DNA of 64,000 nt, taken from the NCBI GenBank assembly GCA_022225965.2, contig JAKJXP020000093.1:1-64000 (forward strand), read 5' to 3'. This stretch comes from Diatrype stigma. Lineage: Eukaryota; Ascomycota; Sordariomycetes; Xylariales; Diatrypaceae. A program made the translations under genes and the position numbers. The notes under the pieces were generated by a model that worked only from the letters and a program-made list of their open reading frames with translations, was not told the DNA's origin and made no database searches. This document shows positions 1-11,792 of this stretch, piece by piece (positions within the stretch are counted from its first letter, which is position 1; every line of letters starts with the position of its first letter).

Positions 1-3000
1 AATAAAACAGTACATCCTAACGCGTATAAGGATTTTACAAAGCAAAAGTCCGTTACAAAACGAAAGTCCCTGACTACATCTGCGAAGCAGGCAAAATGTG
101 GGTCAGAAGGCGTTTAGAGCCCTGACGAGTAGTTGCTCTGCCGCCACACGATGGGCAGGCAAGCAGCAAGTCAGGTCCGAGTAGGTCTCGCCCGGAGGTC
201 GGAGCTACACCGTACAGAACACTGTGTACTGGACGCTTCAAGGGTTAAAGTAGCTACTGTAAGTGTCAAGGGTAAGAGTCAAGGGTCAAGGGTCAGGGTT
301 CGAGGTCTAAGCGTTCTCCTCACAAACCCACCACACGCGAGCATCAATAACCTACCTACCTACATACATACAGACGTATTGTACAGTAAGACAACCTGGA
401 AGACACGACACCTCGGGGCGGCTGGTTACGGGGTTACAGAGTCTCTTTTAACCTTCTTTTCTATTGCTAGGTGGTTGCTACAGCCACTACATCTACGCAC
501 TACCCGGAGGAAGTCTATAGCTGACATACATATCGACATCAGGATCGTCGAGTTCTAAGTATCACCGGTTTGCCTTGATATTAGGTCGTACAGCGTAGGC
601 AGCGTGTTAGTGGCCTACCACATCATCTTGTATACATACCTGTTAACGCCGAACAGCCAAAGAACCTACATGTAGGCTGCAGCAATAGCTCAACTAATGG
701 CAGGTTATGAGGTATTTCAAGCATCGCACCACCAGAATTACTTGCAGGTCTGTCGAACCCCGCCGAATCATTCAAGACAGGTTGGCTTGGTTGGTATACG
801 TATGTAGACATCGTGAAGGTCCGACCGGATCAGTATATCCACAGAAACCATCCCCATCCCAGTAATGTCTTAATGCAGATACATATACACATGCAACATG
901 CAACATGCAACATGCATACATACTGAGGCAGATCTCCTCCCTATAGAAAGCTACCAAGAAAGATCGTGGTCGAGACCAATTACCCCTCCAAGCCGCGGTT
1001 CTTACGTCCCGCCTATGCTGCGAGATAATAAGTCGCTCGAGTCAGGCACGGACACGAGAGGGGGCGAGAGGAAAGGAGAGCAGAGCACTGGATGCCACCG
1101 TATTGGAATTTGAGTCAGTTCACAGACTATATTTCGGAATGAATCAATCACCACTTCTGTTGACGTGTATGGATGAGCCTCGATGTACATAGTATGCGAT
1201 GCGGCGTTGTGGACTTCGACCATGTTCTCATGTTCCCAACTTCCTCCATCTTTCCATGGGTATCTGTCTGCATCGGCAAATCTACCCATCTACGTCAACC
1301 CTGCCCACGCAGCACACCTACTTACATCTTTTCAACTACACTGAGCCTGCCGTAGAGATGTATAGAATTCCCCCCTTTTGATACCTATCCCTTATTCGTC
1401 CCCTAGCCTCCCGGAAGTTTGGGGAATGTATTCAAGAGCTAGTCAAGCAGGTAAGCATCCTGGCATCCTGGCATCGATATGGTTACCATAGTTGCGCATT
1501 TAGTCAAGTATATTGATGTTGCCTTGCATAGACTTCGTGCTCGACGTGAGATCTTCAAGATTGGACCACTACATAGTACTTTACTACTACGTATTGCATG
1601 TTGTATGTTGTCCCACCATCTCAACCTGTGCAGTTCATGTGAGAATATTCGCTTCGGTCCAGCTGTCCGACTCTACCAGGCAACTTGACACAAACACACC
1701 TCACACCCCTTTTCAGGGATAATTTACCAAACTATCAGATTGTCAACAAAGAGGTTCGATGGAGAGAAAGGGGGGTCTGTGACATTCCCCTATGTAGTAT
1801 GCGTTCTTGAAGTTGGCTATTTGCATATTCACCTACATCTTACGCTACTACTATAGAGTCGTCCATGCTCAGTATCTTATATAGGTAAAATGAATCGCTG
1901 GTGGGCTGATGTCACCATATATTTTACATACAGATGGCATCCATAGAGAGATGCAGTGAGATTGTAGATCCGATTCAGGTGGATGGTTAGGTTGTATACC
2001 TACCTACTTGTACATATGTGGGTAGCGTGCTAGCAGTCGCGATGAGCGGGGTTCAAGGATGTTGAAAATCCTAGAGGCCTATCTATGTAATAAGTTAGAG
2101 GCTCCATAAGACCCGGCATGCCGACCGTGTCGGCCTCGTTATAGTACCTAGGTAGCTACATTATATAATAATATACACACCTAGTAGATCCCTACAGTAG
2201 CAACTAGACCCCGAACTACTACGTAGGAGGGAGGTAGGTAGGTAAGGAGTTTCTAGTTTTCTGCACAAGTCTACGAAATAGCACTTCTTCCGTCCGTCTG
2301 CTTCTTCACGTGCCCAAGTGCCGATATTCAATATTATAGACTAATAATACAAACCACGTACAAACAAGAAGGCAGGTATAACTATATATTCCCTCAGTTT
2401 GCCCAGTTTATAGTCCACGGTCTGGCCAGGACCTGACAGCTGCAGGCTTATCTTCAACCACATCGTAATTGGTGAGCCTGGCAGCCATGCCGACCAATGA
2501 TCCTAGGCCGGTTGCACAAATGGCACGGCAAGCCGGCCAGGGTCTCTGTAGTTATTATGTCTTGTACGCCCGTCTGTCTGACCGCCGGTTCACGATTCAA
2601 GTCGTACGTACTGTATCGCCTGCTGTGAAAACGTGGCTCAGCTGTGACATCCTCACATGTCAACTCACTTAAGCTCAAATCGGGGCTGGCTGTCCGTCTC
2701 GCACCGCGTCAGCTTCGCTGACTTCGGCAACAAAGCACGCGCACTTGCGGACAATCCACCATGATAAGTCGCTCGTCGTTCGACGTTCGTACATGCATAT
2801 GTCGGACTAGCTAGCGACTGTGCGTGGGCCTCTACTATGTATTGTGTCCTCACGATGACGGCCTCGACTGTCCAGCGGCGCTCCACACTGACCACCGAGA
2901 TCCGCTCCGGCCGGCACTGCAAATGGACATAAATAATTATACATAGTAGGGTTATACTGGAAAGGGCATCTGCTGGGAGGGGTTGGAGGGGTCCTCGCCA

Positions 3001-3965
3001 TCTGGATCTCCGGCGATGTGGTTTCGATGACACAACCGAAAATGAAATCGAAATTGAAAGAGGTACTTCGCTACAGTGCGTCGTATCCCAGAGACGCTGA
3101 TGCTGCGGTAGTCGGACTCCAGCTCCGACACTGTGATCGATATCCCTGCTAGGACCCCTCCATGTAAACGGTGCAGGAAGGGTCTCCGCTGCACTAGTCC
3201 TCCTGTGGCATAAATGCAGTGTTAAGTGGGTCAATAGGTGCTCTTGTTATCGCCGAACGCTCATTGGGCCTCGCTCCTGATCATTGCCGGAGCGGCTCAT
3301 CATACGCTAAAGGAGCGTATGCATTTAACCGGTTACATTGAAGCAGTAAGGATGGCGGGAGCTTCTTCTGAATCTCAGGTCTGTTCCCGACTACGACCTC
3401 GAGTTCCGCCCGTCCAGCGCGGTCCGTTTCCTAGGTACCTATGCCAAGACATCGGAAATTCAGGTCCTCCGATCCCCGGGTCCCTAGCCCCTGGCTTAGG
3501 TAAGAGCCCGTGGGTAGGCAGGTAGGTTAGGTACTTTTCGATAGGTACCTATAGGCTATAGCTTAGGTCCCTAACTTTCATTTAGCTGACTTTTTGTTTA
3601 GTTGACTTTTCTTTAGTTAGCACTTGTATTTACATATTATGCTGCCACCAAAGAGCTGTAGTTAGAAGGTATCGCCTGTTACGTCAGATGACTGACACCT
3701 TTCCACTACTTCGTACACTCCTTTGGTGATAATAGCACGAAGGCAGAAGAGGCAGAAGAGGCAGAAGAGGCAGAAGAGGCAGAAGACCCGATACCAGCGA
3801 TACCTGCTCGGTACCCATTCGGTCCCCGTCTGATCTGCCAGATATACGTAAAAATATAACCTGAATGCATTAGTCCCTTAGTCTTGAGCCGCATCAGAAG
3901 TCACATGCATCATCATCAATGGAGTGCTGCCTCTCAACTACTAGGCAGTCATTATCCCCACCAGC
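1..3965. other. Gene-poor region upstream of SLP1
   Basis: I see no convincing gene here. Open frames of up to 189 codons exist on both strands, but they lack recognisable domains, splice structure or coding-like composition. The stretch holds TACA/CCTA-type microsatellites, an imperfect run of a TCAAGGG-like unit near 270-305, several CCTAGGTA-like palindromes (for example 2146-2153 and near 3430) and a 9-bp minisatellite at 3741-3785 just before the SLP1 gene. Confidence 0.6.
3741..3785. repeat. 9-bp tandem repeat, 5 copies
   Basis: Five perfect consecutive copies of AGGCAGAAG lie about 180 bp upstream of the SLP1-like start codon, in the probable promoter or 5' leader. Array length could vary between strains. 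Confidence 0.9.
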
Positions 3966-6900
3966 ATGCGGTCCTCTGCAGCAGAGAGTGTCCGACTGAA
4001 CCCGAGAAGAGCTCTAGCAGCCCTCTGGATCGCAGTAATACAGCTTAGCCCCTGCGTGCTTGGACAGGGCGAACCGGCCCCCCCTCCTGCATCTAGTAGT
4101 CAAGATGCGACGACAACCGCGACGCTAACGACAACAACATCATCATCATCATCCTCATCCTCATCGCCGTCTTCTGTCACCGCTATCTCCCTCTCGTCGA
4201 CAAACGAGCCGACGTGCGAGTCGAGAACCGTCAACTACATCACCCACACCTTGCCCCAGCAATGCCTGACCACAAGCCCATCGCCTCCGCCGACCTTCGA
4301 GCCTGTGGGCGTCACAGCGACCGCTACCGCTACCGCTACAACGACGACAGGCGCAGACAGCAGCGGTGCTGCTACTGACGATGCCGAGCTGGACGAAGAT
4401 GGCGATGATCTCAGCACCGGCGCGTTTATGTCCTTCGAGGAGTGGAAGGCTATGATGGTTGCGAAGTCGGATCAGGAGGCCCTAGACGCGAAGCCTCGCA
4501 AAAGGCAGGACCGCCGAGCCGCCGAAGGCCAGCCGGGAGGGGAGTACGATGCCCTCGGCGAGGAAGGCGAGATCGATTTCGACGCCTACTCGGACAAGAT
4601 ATCCGAAATCGCGGCCGGCACGAGGCCATCGTCGCAGCAGGAGAGGGACAAGGAGGAGAAGGGCGACCTGGCAACGACCTACGATGAGGACCTGGCCGTC
4701 TACCGCAGCAAGGACGCCGGCAAGACGTGCAAGGAGAGGTTCTCGTACTCCTCGTTCGATGCCGGCGCCACGACGCTGAAAACCAGCCGTGGCACCAAGA
4801 ACCCGACGGCCATACTGGGCGAGAGCAAGGACTCGTACATGCTCATGGAGTGCGCCACCCCGAACAAATTCTTCATTGTCGAGCTGAGCGATGTCATCCT
4901 CGTCGACACCGTTGTGCTGGCCAACTATGAGTTCTTCTCGAGCATGATTCGCCAGTTCCGCGTCAGTGTGAGCGACCGCTACCCCGTCAAGCTGGACAAG
5001 TGGACCGTTTTGGGCACTTTCGAGGCGCGCAACGCGAGGGACATCCAGGCCTTCCTGGTGGAGAACCCCCGGATCTGGGCGAGGTACCTGCGGGTAGAGA
5101 TACTGAACCACTACGGAAACGAGTACTACTGCCCGTTGTCCTTGCTGCGAGTTCATGGGATGCGGATGCTTGATTCGTTGAGAGCCGCCGACCCGACCGA
5201 CCTTGAAGCTGAGCTCGAGGATGAAAGTGAGGGTGAGAGTGAGGAGGCTAGCGGCTCTACAGTGTTAGAGGCAGAGGAAACAAAGACAGATGAGAAAACC
5301 ATCGAGAATGTCGAAAATGTCAATGAAGAAGCAACACCTGTAGTCGTTGAGCCAACAGCTTCGATCGAGTTGCCTACAATGCAGCCAGAACAGAGCAAAT
5401 GGATGGCATATTGGGACCCATCGTACTTTCGATACACGTTTCTCCCAGATTCCACCTCACCAGCCGCTGGATCGCCGTATGTCTCGATCTCCCCTGAAGA
5501 AACCAGTGAGCAGAGTGCTGCTGCGGCCAAACCGCGGCCGCTGGGAACCCCTGAACAGACCTCAGGGGTTACTATATCGAACGCCTCGGTGGTAGAAACC
5601 ACTTCCCGATCCCTAACCGAGTCACCCACGAGCGACTTATCAGGGTCTGACACCGCAGCATCTAGTCCGGAGACGCCAACAAACTCGCCCACCTCTGACA
5701 CTACAGAGGGAGCTCTTAGCTCCCCCACTGGCGCTTCATCTCTGTCTATCACATCGTCCGGTCATGTGAACGTCTCCGCAACAACACCTAACAATAATGA
5801 TGATACCCCACCCACATCTACGCAGTCTGCTCCGAGCGGCCGGACCGTCTCTAACAATAATACCGTGGCTCCAACGTCCGTCGTGAAGCCGCCATCACCA
5901 TCCTCCTCGAAACAACAATCCGCCTCCAAGGGGGGTGCATCTCCCTCAGGATCTAGCAGTGGCAGCGGCGCCGGCTCCGGTTCCGGTTCAGGCTCCGGCT
6001 CCGCTCCAGCGCCACGCAATAATAATAGCAGCAGCAGCAGCAATAGTAATCCTAGCGGCAGCGGTAGTGGCCCCACGACGACAACGACGACATCGTCGCC
6101 GCCGCCCACCCCGACGGTACAAGACTCCTTCTTCAAGACGCTGACGAAGCGGCTGCAAACGCTCGAGTCTAACACGACGCTGTCGCTGCAGTACATCGAG
6201 CAGCAGTCGCAGTTCCTGCGGTCGGCGCTGGCGCGGCTGGAGCGGCGCCAGGTGTCGCGCGTGGATGCGTTCCTGGACGGGCTGAACCGCACCGTGCTGG
6301 TGGAGCTGCGCGACGCGCGGTCGCAGTGCGACGCCATCTGGCAGGGCACCGTCCTGGCCCTCGAGTCGCAGCGCGAGCAGGCCGAGCGCGAGCTCGTCGC
6401 CCTCGGCGAGCGCCTCGGCGTCCTCGCCGACGAGGTCGTCTTCCAGAAGCGCATGGCCATCGCCCAGTCCGCCCTCCTGCTCGTCTGCCTCGTCCTCGTC
6501 ATCTTCTCCTCCCGCAACGGCGGCCCCGCCATCGCCGGCGCTGGTGGCATGGGTATGGGCATGGGCATGGGCATGGGCGCCTTCGAGTCGTATTACCCAA
6601 GCCAGTTTCTAGCGGCCTCGCCCACGTTCTTCCCCTCGACTCCTAAGGCAGGCAGCGGTGGCGGGAAGGGGGGACAGCAGCAGCAAGGAGATGACAACAA
6701 CCACGGCAGTAATAGTAACGGCAATCCGGATAACCGCGGTCCGATCATCTCCATCGACTCCCCACCACCTTCCGGTGGCGGAAGCGGAAGCAGCAGCTTC
6801 GCTTACGGCAGGTTCCCCGACAGCTGGCCGCGCCCGCGGTACCGGCAAAGCCCGAGCCAGACGCTCCTGGAGATCGCGCGACGTCAGGCGATGCCGCCGG

Positions 6901-7703
6901 GGGGCAGCAGCCACGGTCACGGCCACGGTCACGGCCGGGGAATGGGCTGGGGTCGTGGGTACGGTCGCAGTAGCAGCGGCGGGGTGGTAGTGATGGGGGG
7001 TTCTTCTCCCGACAACAACAACAACAACGACACCAGCAACAACAACAAGAATGATTATAACGACCGCAATGATGATAATGATGATGATGATGGAGGTGGT
7101 GCTGATGCAACGGTATATTCAACACAGCAGCAGCAGCAGCAGAAACGCCCGTCCTCTTCTCAGAGAGCGGTCACGGAACCGCCGCCGGACCAGTACGAAC
7201 GTGAGCGGGGGCAGGGACCGGAACAGTCCACAATGTCGCAGTCGAGGAGCAACAGCGATAGGAACCTGAACTTGGGCATGGACATGAATATGGACATGGA
7301 TGTAGGGTACGACTCGGAGCCCGCCATGACCCCCAACCGTCGCGGCGGCGGCGGTGGCGGCGACTATTTCCAGACAGCATCAGCAGCAACATCAACAACG
7401 GCGAGCAGCAACGGCATTGAAACCGAGGACGGTGGTAATGGAACGGTAGTGGGTGGTAGTAGCTCAAGGGTCCCTCTTCATAGCATGGTTCCTGAGAACA
7501 CGCCTACACCCCCACCCCCACCATCTTCGTCGTACACCGACGTACTGGCAAGGAAGGTCGCCGAGAGGCAGCTAACACCATCGTCATCGTCATCTACATC
7601 CGATGGGGAGACGGACTACTTGCCAAGATCATCAAGGCCTCCACTCTCGCATACTGGATCAACTCGAACGGCATTGCCTGCGTTGCCGGAGGATGCAGAT
7701 TAG
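3966..7703 (+). CDS. SLP1: SLP1-like SUN-domain membrane protein
   Basis: Single-exon gene for 1245 residues. A hydrophobic signal segment covers about residues 14-33. A low-complexity acidic stretch follows, then a SUN (Sad1/UNC-84-like) domain at about 255-400, recognised by the FSYSSFDAG...KTSRG opening, the LMEC...FFIVELSD block and the final YCPLSLLRVHG motif. A Ser/Thr/Pro-rich linker leads to a coiled coil (about 721-830) and one transmembrane helix (about 833-851). The remaining 390 or so residues are low complexity: Met-Gly and His-Gly repeats, Asn/Asp runs and polyQ. This order matches the SLP1/SUCO class of ER and nuclear-envelope SUN proteins, whose yeast member forms a complex with Emp65 that protects soluble ER proteins. 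The family role is established; its function here is inferred. The tail is unusually long. Confidence 0.88.
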   Translation: MRSSAAESVRLNPRRALAALWIAVIQLSPCVLGQGEPAPPPASSSQDATTTATLTTTTSSSSSSSSSPSSVTAISLSSTNEPTCESRTVNYITHTLPQQCLTTSPSPPPTFEPVGVTATATATATTTTGADSSGAATDDAELDEDGDDLSTGAFMSFEEWKAMMVAKSDQEALDAKPRKRQDRRAAEGQPGGEYDALGEEGEIDFDAYSDKISEIAAGTRPSSQQERDKEEKGDLATTYDEDLAVYRSKDAGKTCKERFSYSSFDAGATTLKTSRGTKNPTAILGESKDSYMLMECATPNKFFIVELSDVILVDTVVLANYEFFSSMIRQFRVSVSDRYPVKLDKWTVLGTFEARNARDIQAFLVENPRIWARYLRVEILNHYGNEYYCPLSLLRVHGMRMLDSLRAADPTDLEAELEDESEGESEEASGSTVLEAEETKTDEKTIENVENVNEEATPVVVEPTASIELPTMQPEQSKWMAYWDPSYFRYTFLPDSTSPAAGSPYVSISPEETSEQSAAAAKPRPLGTPEQTSGVTISNASVVETTSRSLTESPTSDLSGSDTAASSPETPTNSPTSDTTEGALSSPTGASSLSITSSGHVNVSATTPNNNDDTPPTSTQSAPSGRTVSNNNTVAPTSVVKPPSPSSSKQQSASKGGASPSGSSSGSGAGSGSGSGSGSAPAPRNNNSSSSSNSNPSGSGSGPTTTTTTSSPPPTPTVQDSFFKTLTKRLQTLESNTTLSLQYIEQQSQFLRSALARLERRQVSRVDAFLDGLNRTVLVELRDARSQCDAIWQGTVLALESQREQAERELVALGERLGVLADEVVFQKRMAIAQSALLLVCLVLVIFSSRNGGPAIAGAGGMGMGMGMGMGAFESYYPSQFLAASPTFFPSTPKAGSGGGKGGQQQQGDDNNHGSNSNGNPDNRGPIISIDSPPPSGGGSGSSSFAYGRFPDSWPRPRYRQSPSQTLLEIARRQAMPPGGSSHGHGHGHGRGMGWGRGYGRSSSGGVVVMGGSSPDNNNNNDTSNNNKNDYNDRNDDNDDDDGGGADATVYSTQQQQQQKRPSSSQRAVTEPPPDQYERERGQGPEQSTMSQSRSNSDRNLNLGMDMNMDMDVGYDSEPAMTPNRRGGGGGGDYFQTASAATSTTASSNGIETEDGGNGTVVGGSSSRVPLHSMVPENTPTPPPPPSSSYTDVLARKVAERQLTPSSSSSTSDGETDYLPRSSRPPLSHTGSTRTALPALPEDAD

Positions 7704-9083
7704 CTTATATATGTATAGATTCACAAGATTAATGAGGATGAACAATTCATAGTATAAACTTCATACAGTCATGTCACCTAGGGCACATTGTAAGTGAATC
7801 GGTGTCACGTTGATATTAATTAGTACAGGTGAGGACAAGATTAGAGAAACGCAACGTGTTTAACTATGAATCTAAAGCTACGCATTTTTTTTCTACACGC
7901 CATTGCCCACCCTAGTACCTCCTGGCCGAACATGATCGATCCTGATGGTATCGACTGAGCGGTGAGTCAACCTAACCGACAATGCGGTTACGCCAATAAC
8001 TCCCCCAATAACGATGCGATTATCTAGGGTTCCTGGTGCCTGTTCTTCGCCTGTACTTGACCGGTAACGGGGTCCATTAGTCGGCTGAACATGGGCAGAT
8101 AATACTGAAGATAGAACTGGAAATTTCGCAGAAAGAAACAGGTTCTCTTGGGGTGATTTAACATCCCAGAAGATCGTCCGTCGCCAAGTATCGCAAAGCT
8201 CAGGCCCTGATTCGACTTCCAAGGCAGAATATGTTGGAGATATTCATTGCGGCAACTAGCAAGAAATCTTGAGAATGCTCTGTGAAGAATGTCGTCCTTT
8301 ATACAGCGAAGCAAAGAAAATGTGGAATTATCAACCGCAATGTCTTTCCGGGAGATGTTGTCATGGTGACTCGAGCCACGTAGTTGAATCCCATTCAGAG
8401 ATCTAAACTATTCTCACCATGCTTCCTGTTCTCACGGGTCCTCTTTCAAAGCGGTGCGCCAGATGGTGATGATCTAGTCGGCACTGGTTTGGTGGATGTT
8501 GTATATAGCTAGAGAGCATGGTCGTAGAAGAATTCGTGCCCAGTCCAAGTTGACCTGGTGCTGTTTTTGTTTTTGTTTTCTGGTTTTTTTACTGTACGCA
8601 GAAGTGAATGTCCGGTATGTCGTAGTCCTCTATTTACCTAATGGTGTCTTCGTCCTGGCTCCAAGTCACGTCTGTTGAAGAGGCGTAGAAGAATACTCAC
8701 CACTAAGAAATACATCAAGGGGGCCAATGGCTAGGAAGATGACCGTGCTGCAAGTTCAAATCATGCCAGATCAAACAACTGGTCGCCAGCGGCTCATAGT
8801 GAAACTTGATCGAAGATCAGAGAGAAACCCGATGGGACGCCCGCGCTTGGGTAATTAAAAAGGAAATAGAAAAACGCAAAATTGCAGCGAGAGTGCCCTC
8901 GAAATCGTGTAAAGCTGTTGGGTTCCACAGCACAATACGTGTACCCCCCTCGGCGATGTTGCGCCACGAAAAGTATTGGCGTCATTGCCGTAAGCATCTC
9001 CTGAGTGAGTTTGTTGTCACCGTATTCTTTCGTTCGCTAGCATCTGGCAGTGCCTGCTGGGATGCAGGCGTTTGCAGAAATCT
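7704..9083. other. Convergent intergenic region SLP1/mei2
   Basis: This stretch carries the 3' flanks of the SLP1-like gene (+) and the mei2-like gene (-). A minus-strand frame at about 7994-8400 stays open for some 130 codons but has no recognisable domain and no good start, so I do not call it a gene. Confidence 0.5.
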
Positions 9084-11792
9084 CTACTGCGGGGAGTAGA
9101 TATTGTGATTGTAGTTGAGGTCGCGGTCGAACTCTTCTAGAGCCGCTAGTCGAGTGCCACGGTCGAATTGAGAGCGTCTACGGCGTTGCTCATCCCGGAA
9201 GTGTTGTCCTGCATTAGGAGTAAATAGACCTATCAAGGCTTTGTCAGTGCGCTTCACTAGGTACCACGTATCAGTGAGTATACTGACCAACATGCTCCGC
9301 GTTTTCACAGCTGCGCTTCATCTTCGATTGATTGTCCGGCCCAGGGAATGGTTCTTCTTCGCCGGCCCGATCAGGGTGTGGCCCATTAAGAGTGAAGAAG
9401 AGCTAGAGAGGAGGTCAGCCACCGTACAACCACTCAAAACCACGCAGTACTTGCCTTTGGTCGATAGTGTTCAAGCTCAAGCATGACCGAGCTGTTGCGG
9501 AACTTTTGGACAAGACAGTCCTTTCCTTGAATAGCTACGCATCTTGTTAGTACTTTAATAGACCGGTTGGCCTGGTATGTGATACGTACTGGCATACGAG
9601 ATCTCTGCAACCTTGTCACTCTTGAAGCAGTTCCAACGCTGGTTTCCTCTCGCATTCACAAACTAAAGAAAAATCAGTCATAAGCTATCATGGGCTGTCA
9701 TGGGCGTTAGCTGGATCTTACATCGATAATGTCGAGCGGCTAAGAGATATATATTAGTAATGCATGCCATGAGCTACCTGAATAAGAAACTTACATCGAC
9801 GAAATTGATGAAGGCGTAACCGACACTACATATCTGTCAGCAATGAACTGTTGGATGGCCATCGAGGGCCGCTTACTTGCAATCGTTCGCAAAATCAATG
9901 CGAAGATACATGAAATCGTATTTACCCCAGCTGGACTGGTCAACGATTCCCTTCAACATATTCTGGTCGACTTTGTTCGGGATGTTGCGCAGCATGATCT
10001 ATAGAATTAGCCAAGTTCTCACCCACAAAACGCATAGATCTGATCACTCACTGTCGTACGGACGTCCGTGCCCTCTCGAATACGATTGACGTCAACATGG
10101 TTGTGATGGGTATTCGGGTTGTAGTATGGCGAAGTCCTAGAAATTCGCATGGCATTGTCACGGCGGCTATCTGCGCGGGCAAGTGACTGGAAGTTTCTTG
10201 GTGTCATATAGTCTGAGGATGCGAAGGACGCTGACGGTGACATCATTGGGCTCACGAGAGAGTAGTTGCTCGGAGGAATGATGGCGTTATGGCTTCGAGA
10301 TTGGACCGGATCAAGCACATATGGTGGGCTGACCGGTACACCATGGTATACTACAGGCATCATTCCATATGTTGGCTGGAGCTGGAACGGGGTAGAGATC
10401 TGCGAACGCGTAGGCGGGCTGAACAGAGTATTGTGCATGGCCGGGGCAACTGAATGCGCTCTAGATGATACCGAAAGATGACGAAGGTCGCTAGCAAGGT
10501 CGGAAACGGTGACTGCTGTTCGCGCAGGGCTCACAACACTCTCGTGTAGATTGGCTCCTATACCCATCGAGGGAATGTCCGGACGATATAAAGCCATGCA
10601 GATTTGAAGCCCCTGTTGCAAGTAAGCAGATATTCTTCGGCTCGAAATCATATGGGCCAGATACTCACATCGATCACTCGACCATTCAGGTTCGATACTG
10701 CTTTCAGGGACATATCGTTCTCACAGTACTCGATGACCGCGTTCAAGATAGTGCCCTCAAGTTCAGGTTGGATCTTGAAGGCAAACAGGTCGCCCTCGCG
10801 TTGTAGGATGCGCTTTACGATCACCTCGAGTCGTTTAGGGTCGGTGTTCGGCTCGATTCCATACGGGAACACACTGAGGTATAGCTGTCCCTCATGACAA
10901 GTGGTATTCCCTGATGCTGGTGCTACGATCTGATACAGTGTTTAGTAAATAGCAGGCCGTGTCGATTGATGCAACAACTAACCTGTGAGAATTCGCGAGC
11001 AGTCAAAATCTCTACTGACCAGCCAGGGCTACTTATTCTAGCTCTCGAGATGACTGCACAGGCAGTCCTGATATTACTGAAGCGGACACACACTTTGTCT
11101 CCACAGGCAAAGATGTCCCGGCTGCCATGGCAAGGAATGCCTGCTTTCTCAAGTTCCTGGAATCGGTGAGCGGACACATAGTAGGGAAAGCTGAGAAACT
11201 TGGAAGTACTTACCGATACATAGTTCTCGATGTCTACTTCACCCACTTTACCACCATCAAGGCGCGAGATGACCAAACATCTGGACATTTCATTGTCGGT
11301 GCTTAATTTGCTGTGGACATAGCATTGATCCTCTTCTGGCAAACCACGGCTCGCGGTCGACGGGTAAGCATAGTTCGGCTCCCGCATCTTCTCCTTTGTT
11401 GAGAGGTCAAGTTCAGAGACAGACACACGAGGAACCAACGGGGTATGCAATGGAAAGAAAGAGGATGCGGTTGGCGACAGCTTCTGGTTGGCCTTTCCGG
11501 CAGATGCTGTGGCCGTCACGAAGGGATCTCTCTCTAGTTGAAGGTCATTGCGGTAATACGTCTTTGAAAGATCGAGGGAGCTGGGTGATGACCCAGGGTA
11601 CTTGGCCTGTGCAGTATCGCGTGTGATAAGATTCAGGGATCCGGCCACTTTGGCGGATCTGACGGAGCCATCATCGGGCGAGAATCCTGTAAACCGTGTG
11701 TCTGGAGTACCCTTGAAGGACTCGGCACCTCCGCTGGAAGAGTGAGGAGACGTGGGGTGGAAGTTTCCCTCCCGGCTTTGTGGCAAAGCCAT
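9084..11792 (-). CDS. mei2: Mei2-like RNA-binding protein (C-terminal RRM_2)
   Basis: Eleven exons: 11214-11792, 10983-11156, 10669-10929, 10052-10612, 9877-9998, 9795-9825, 9722-9739, 9590-9662, 9455-9534, 9288-9402, 9084-9229, giving 719 residues. The C-terminal part carries the Mei2-specific RNA-recognition motif: TTIMLRNIPNK, YDFMYLRIDF, then NVGYAFINFVD across an intron, and EHYRPKLFF at the end. Two divergent RRM-like segments lie in exons 1-3. In fission yeast Mei2 switches cells into meiosis by binding RNA; a developmental RNA-binding role here is inferred. The exon 9 donor is GC, not GT, and is needed to keep the frame. Exon 7 is only 18 nt. The first intron (57 nt) is stop-free and in frame. 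The ATG at 11792 has a good context (AGG before, GCT after). An in-frame ATG at 11873 would add 27 residues. Confidence 0.87.

Noticed and set aside
133..558. 141-codon + frame
   Set aside because: Contains microsatellite sequence, has no domain, and shows Arg/Thr-rich composition typical of chance frames.
2665..3234. 189-codon minus frame
   Set aside because: No recognisable domain, no splice context and overlapping open frames of similar size in other phases; could be real only with transcript support.
7893..8314. Overlapping minus-strand frames between SLP1 and mei2
   Set aside because: About 130 open codons but no proper start or domain; chance frames of this size are expected.
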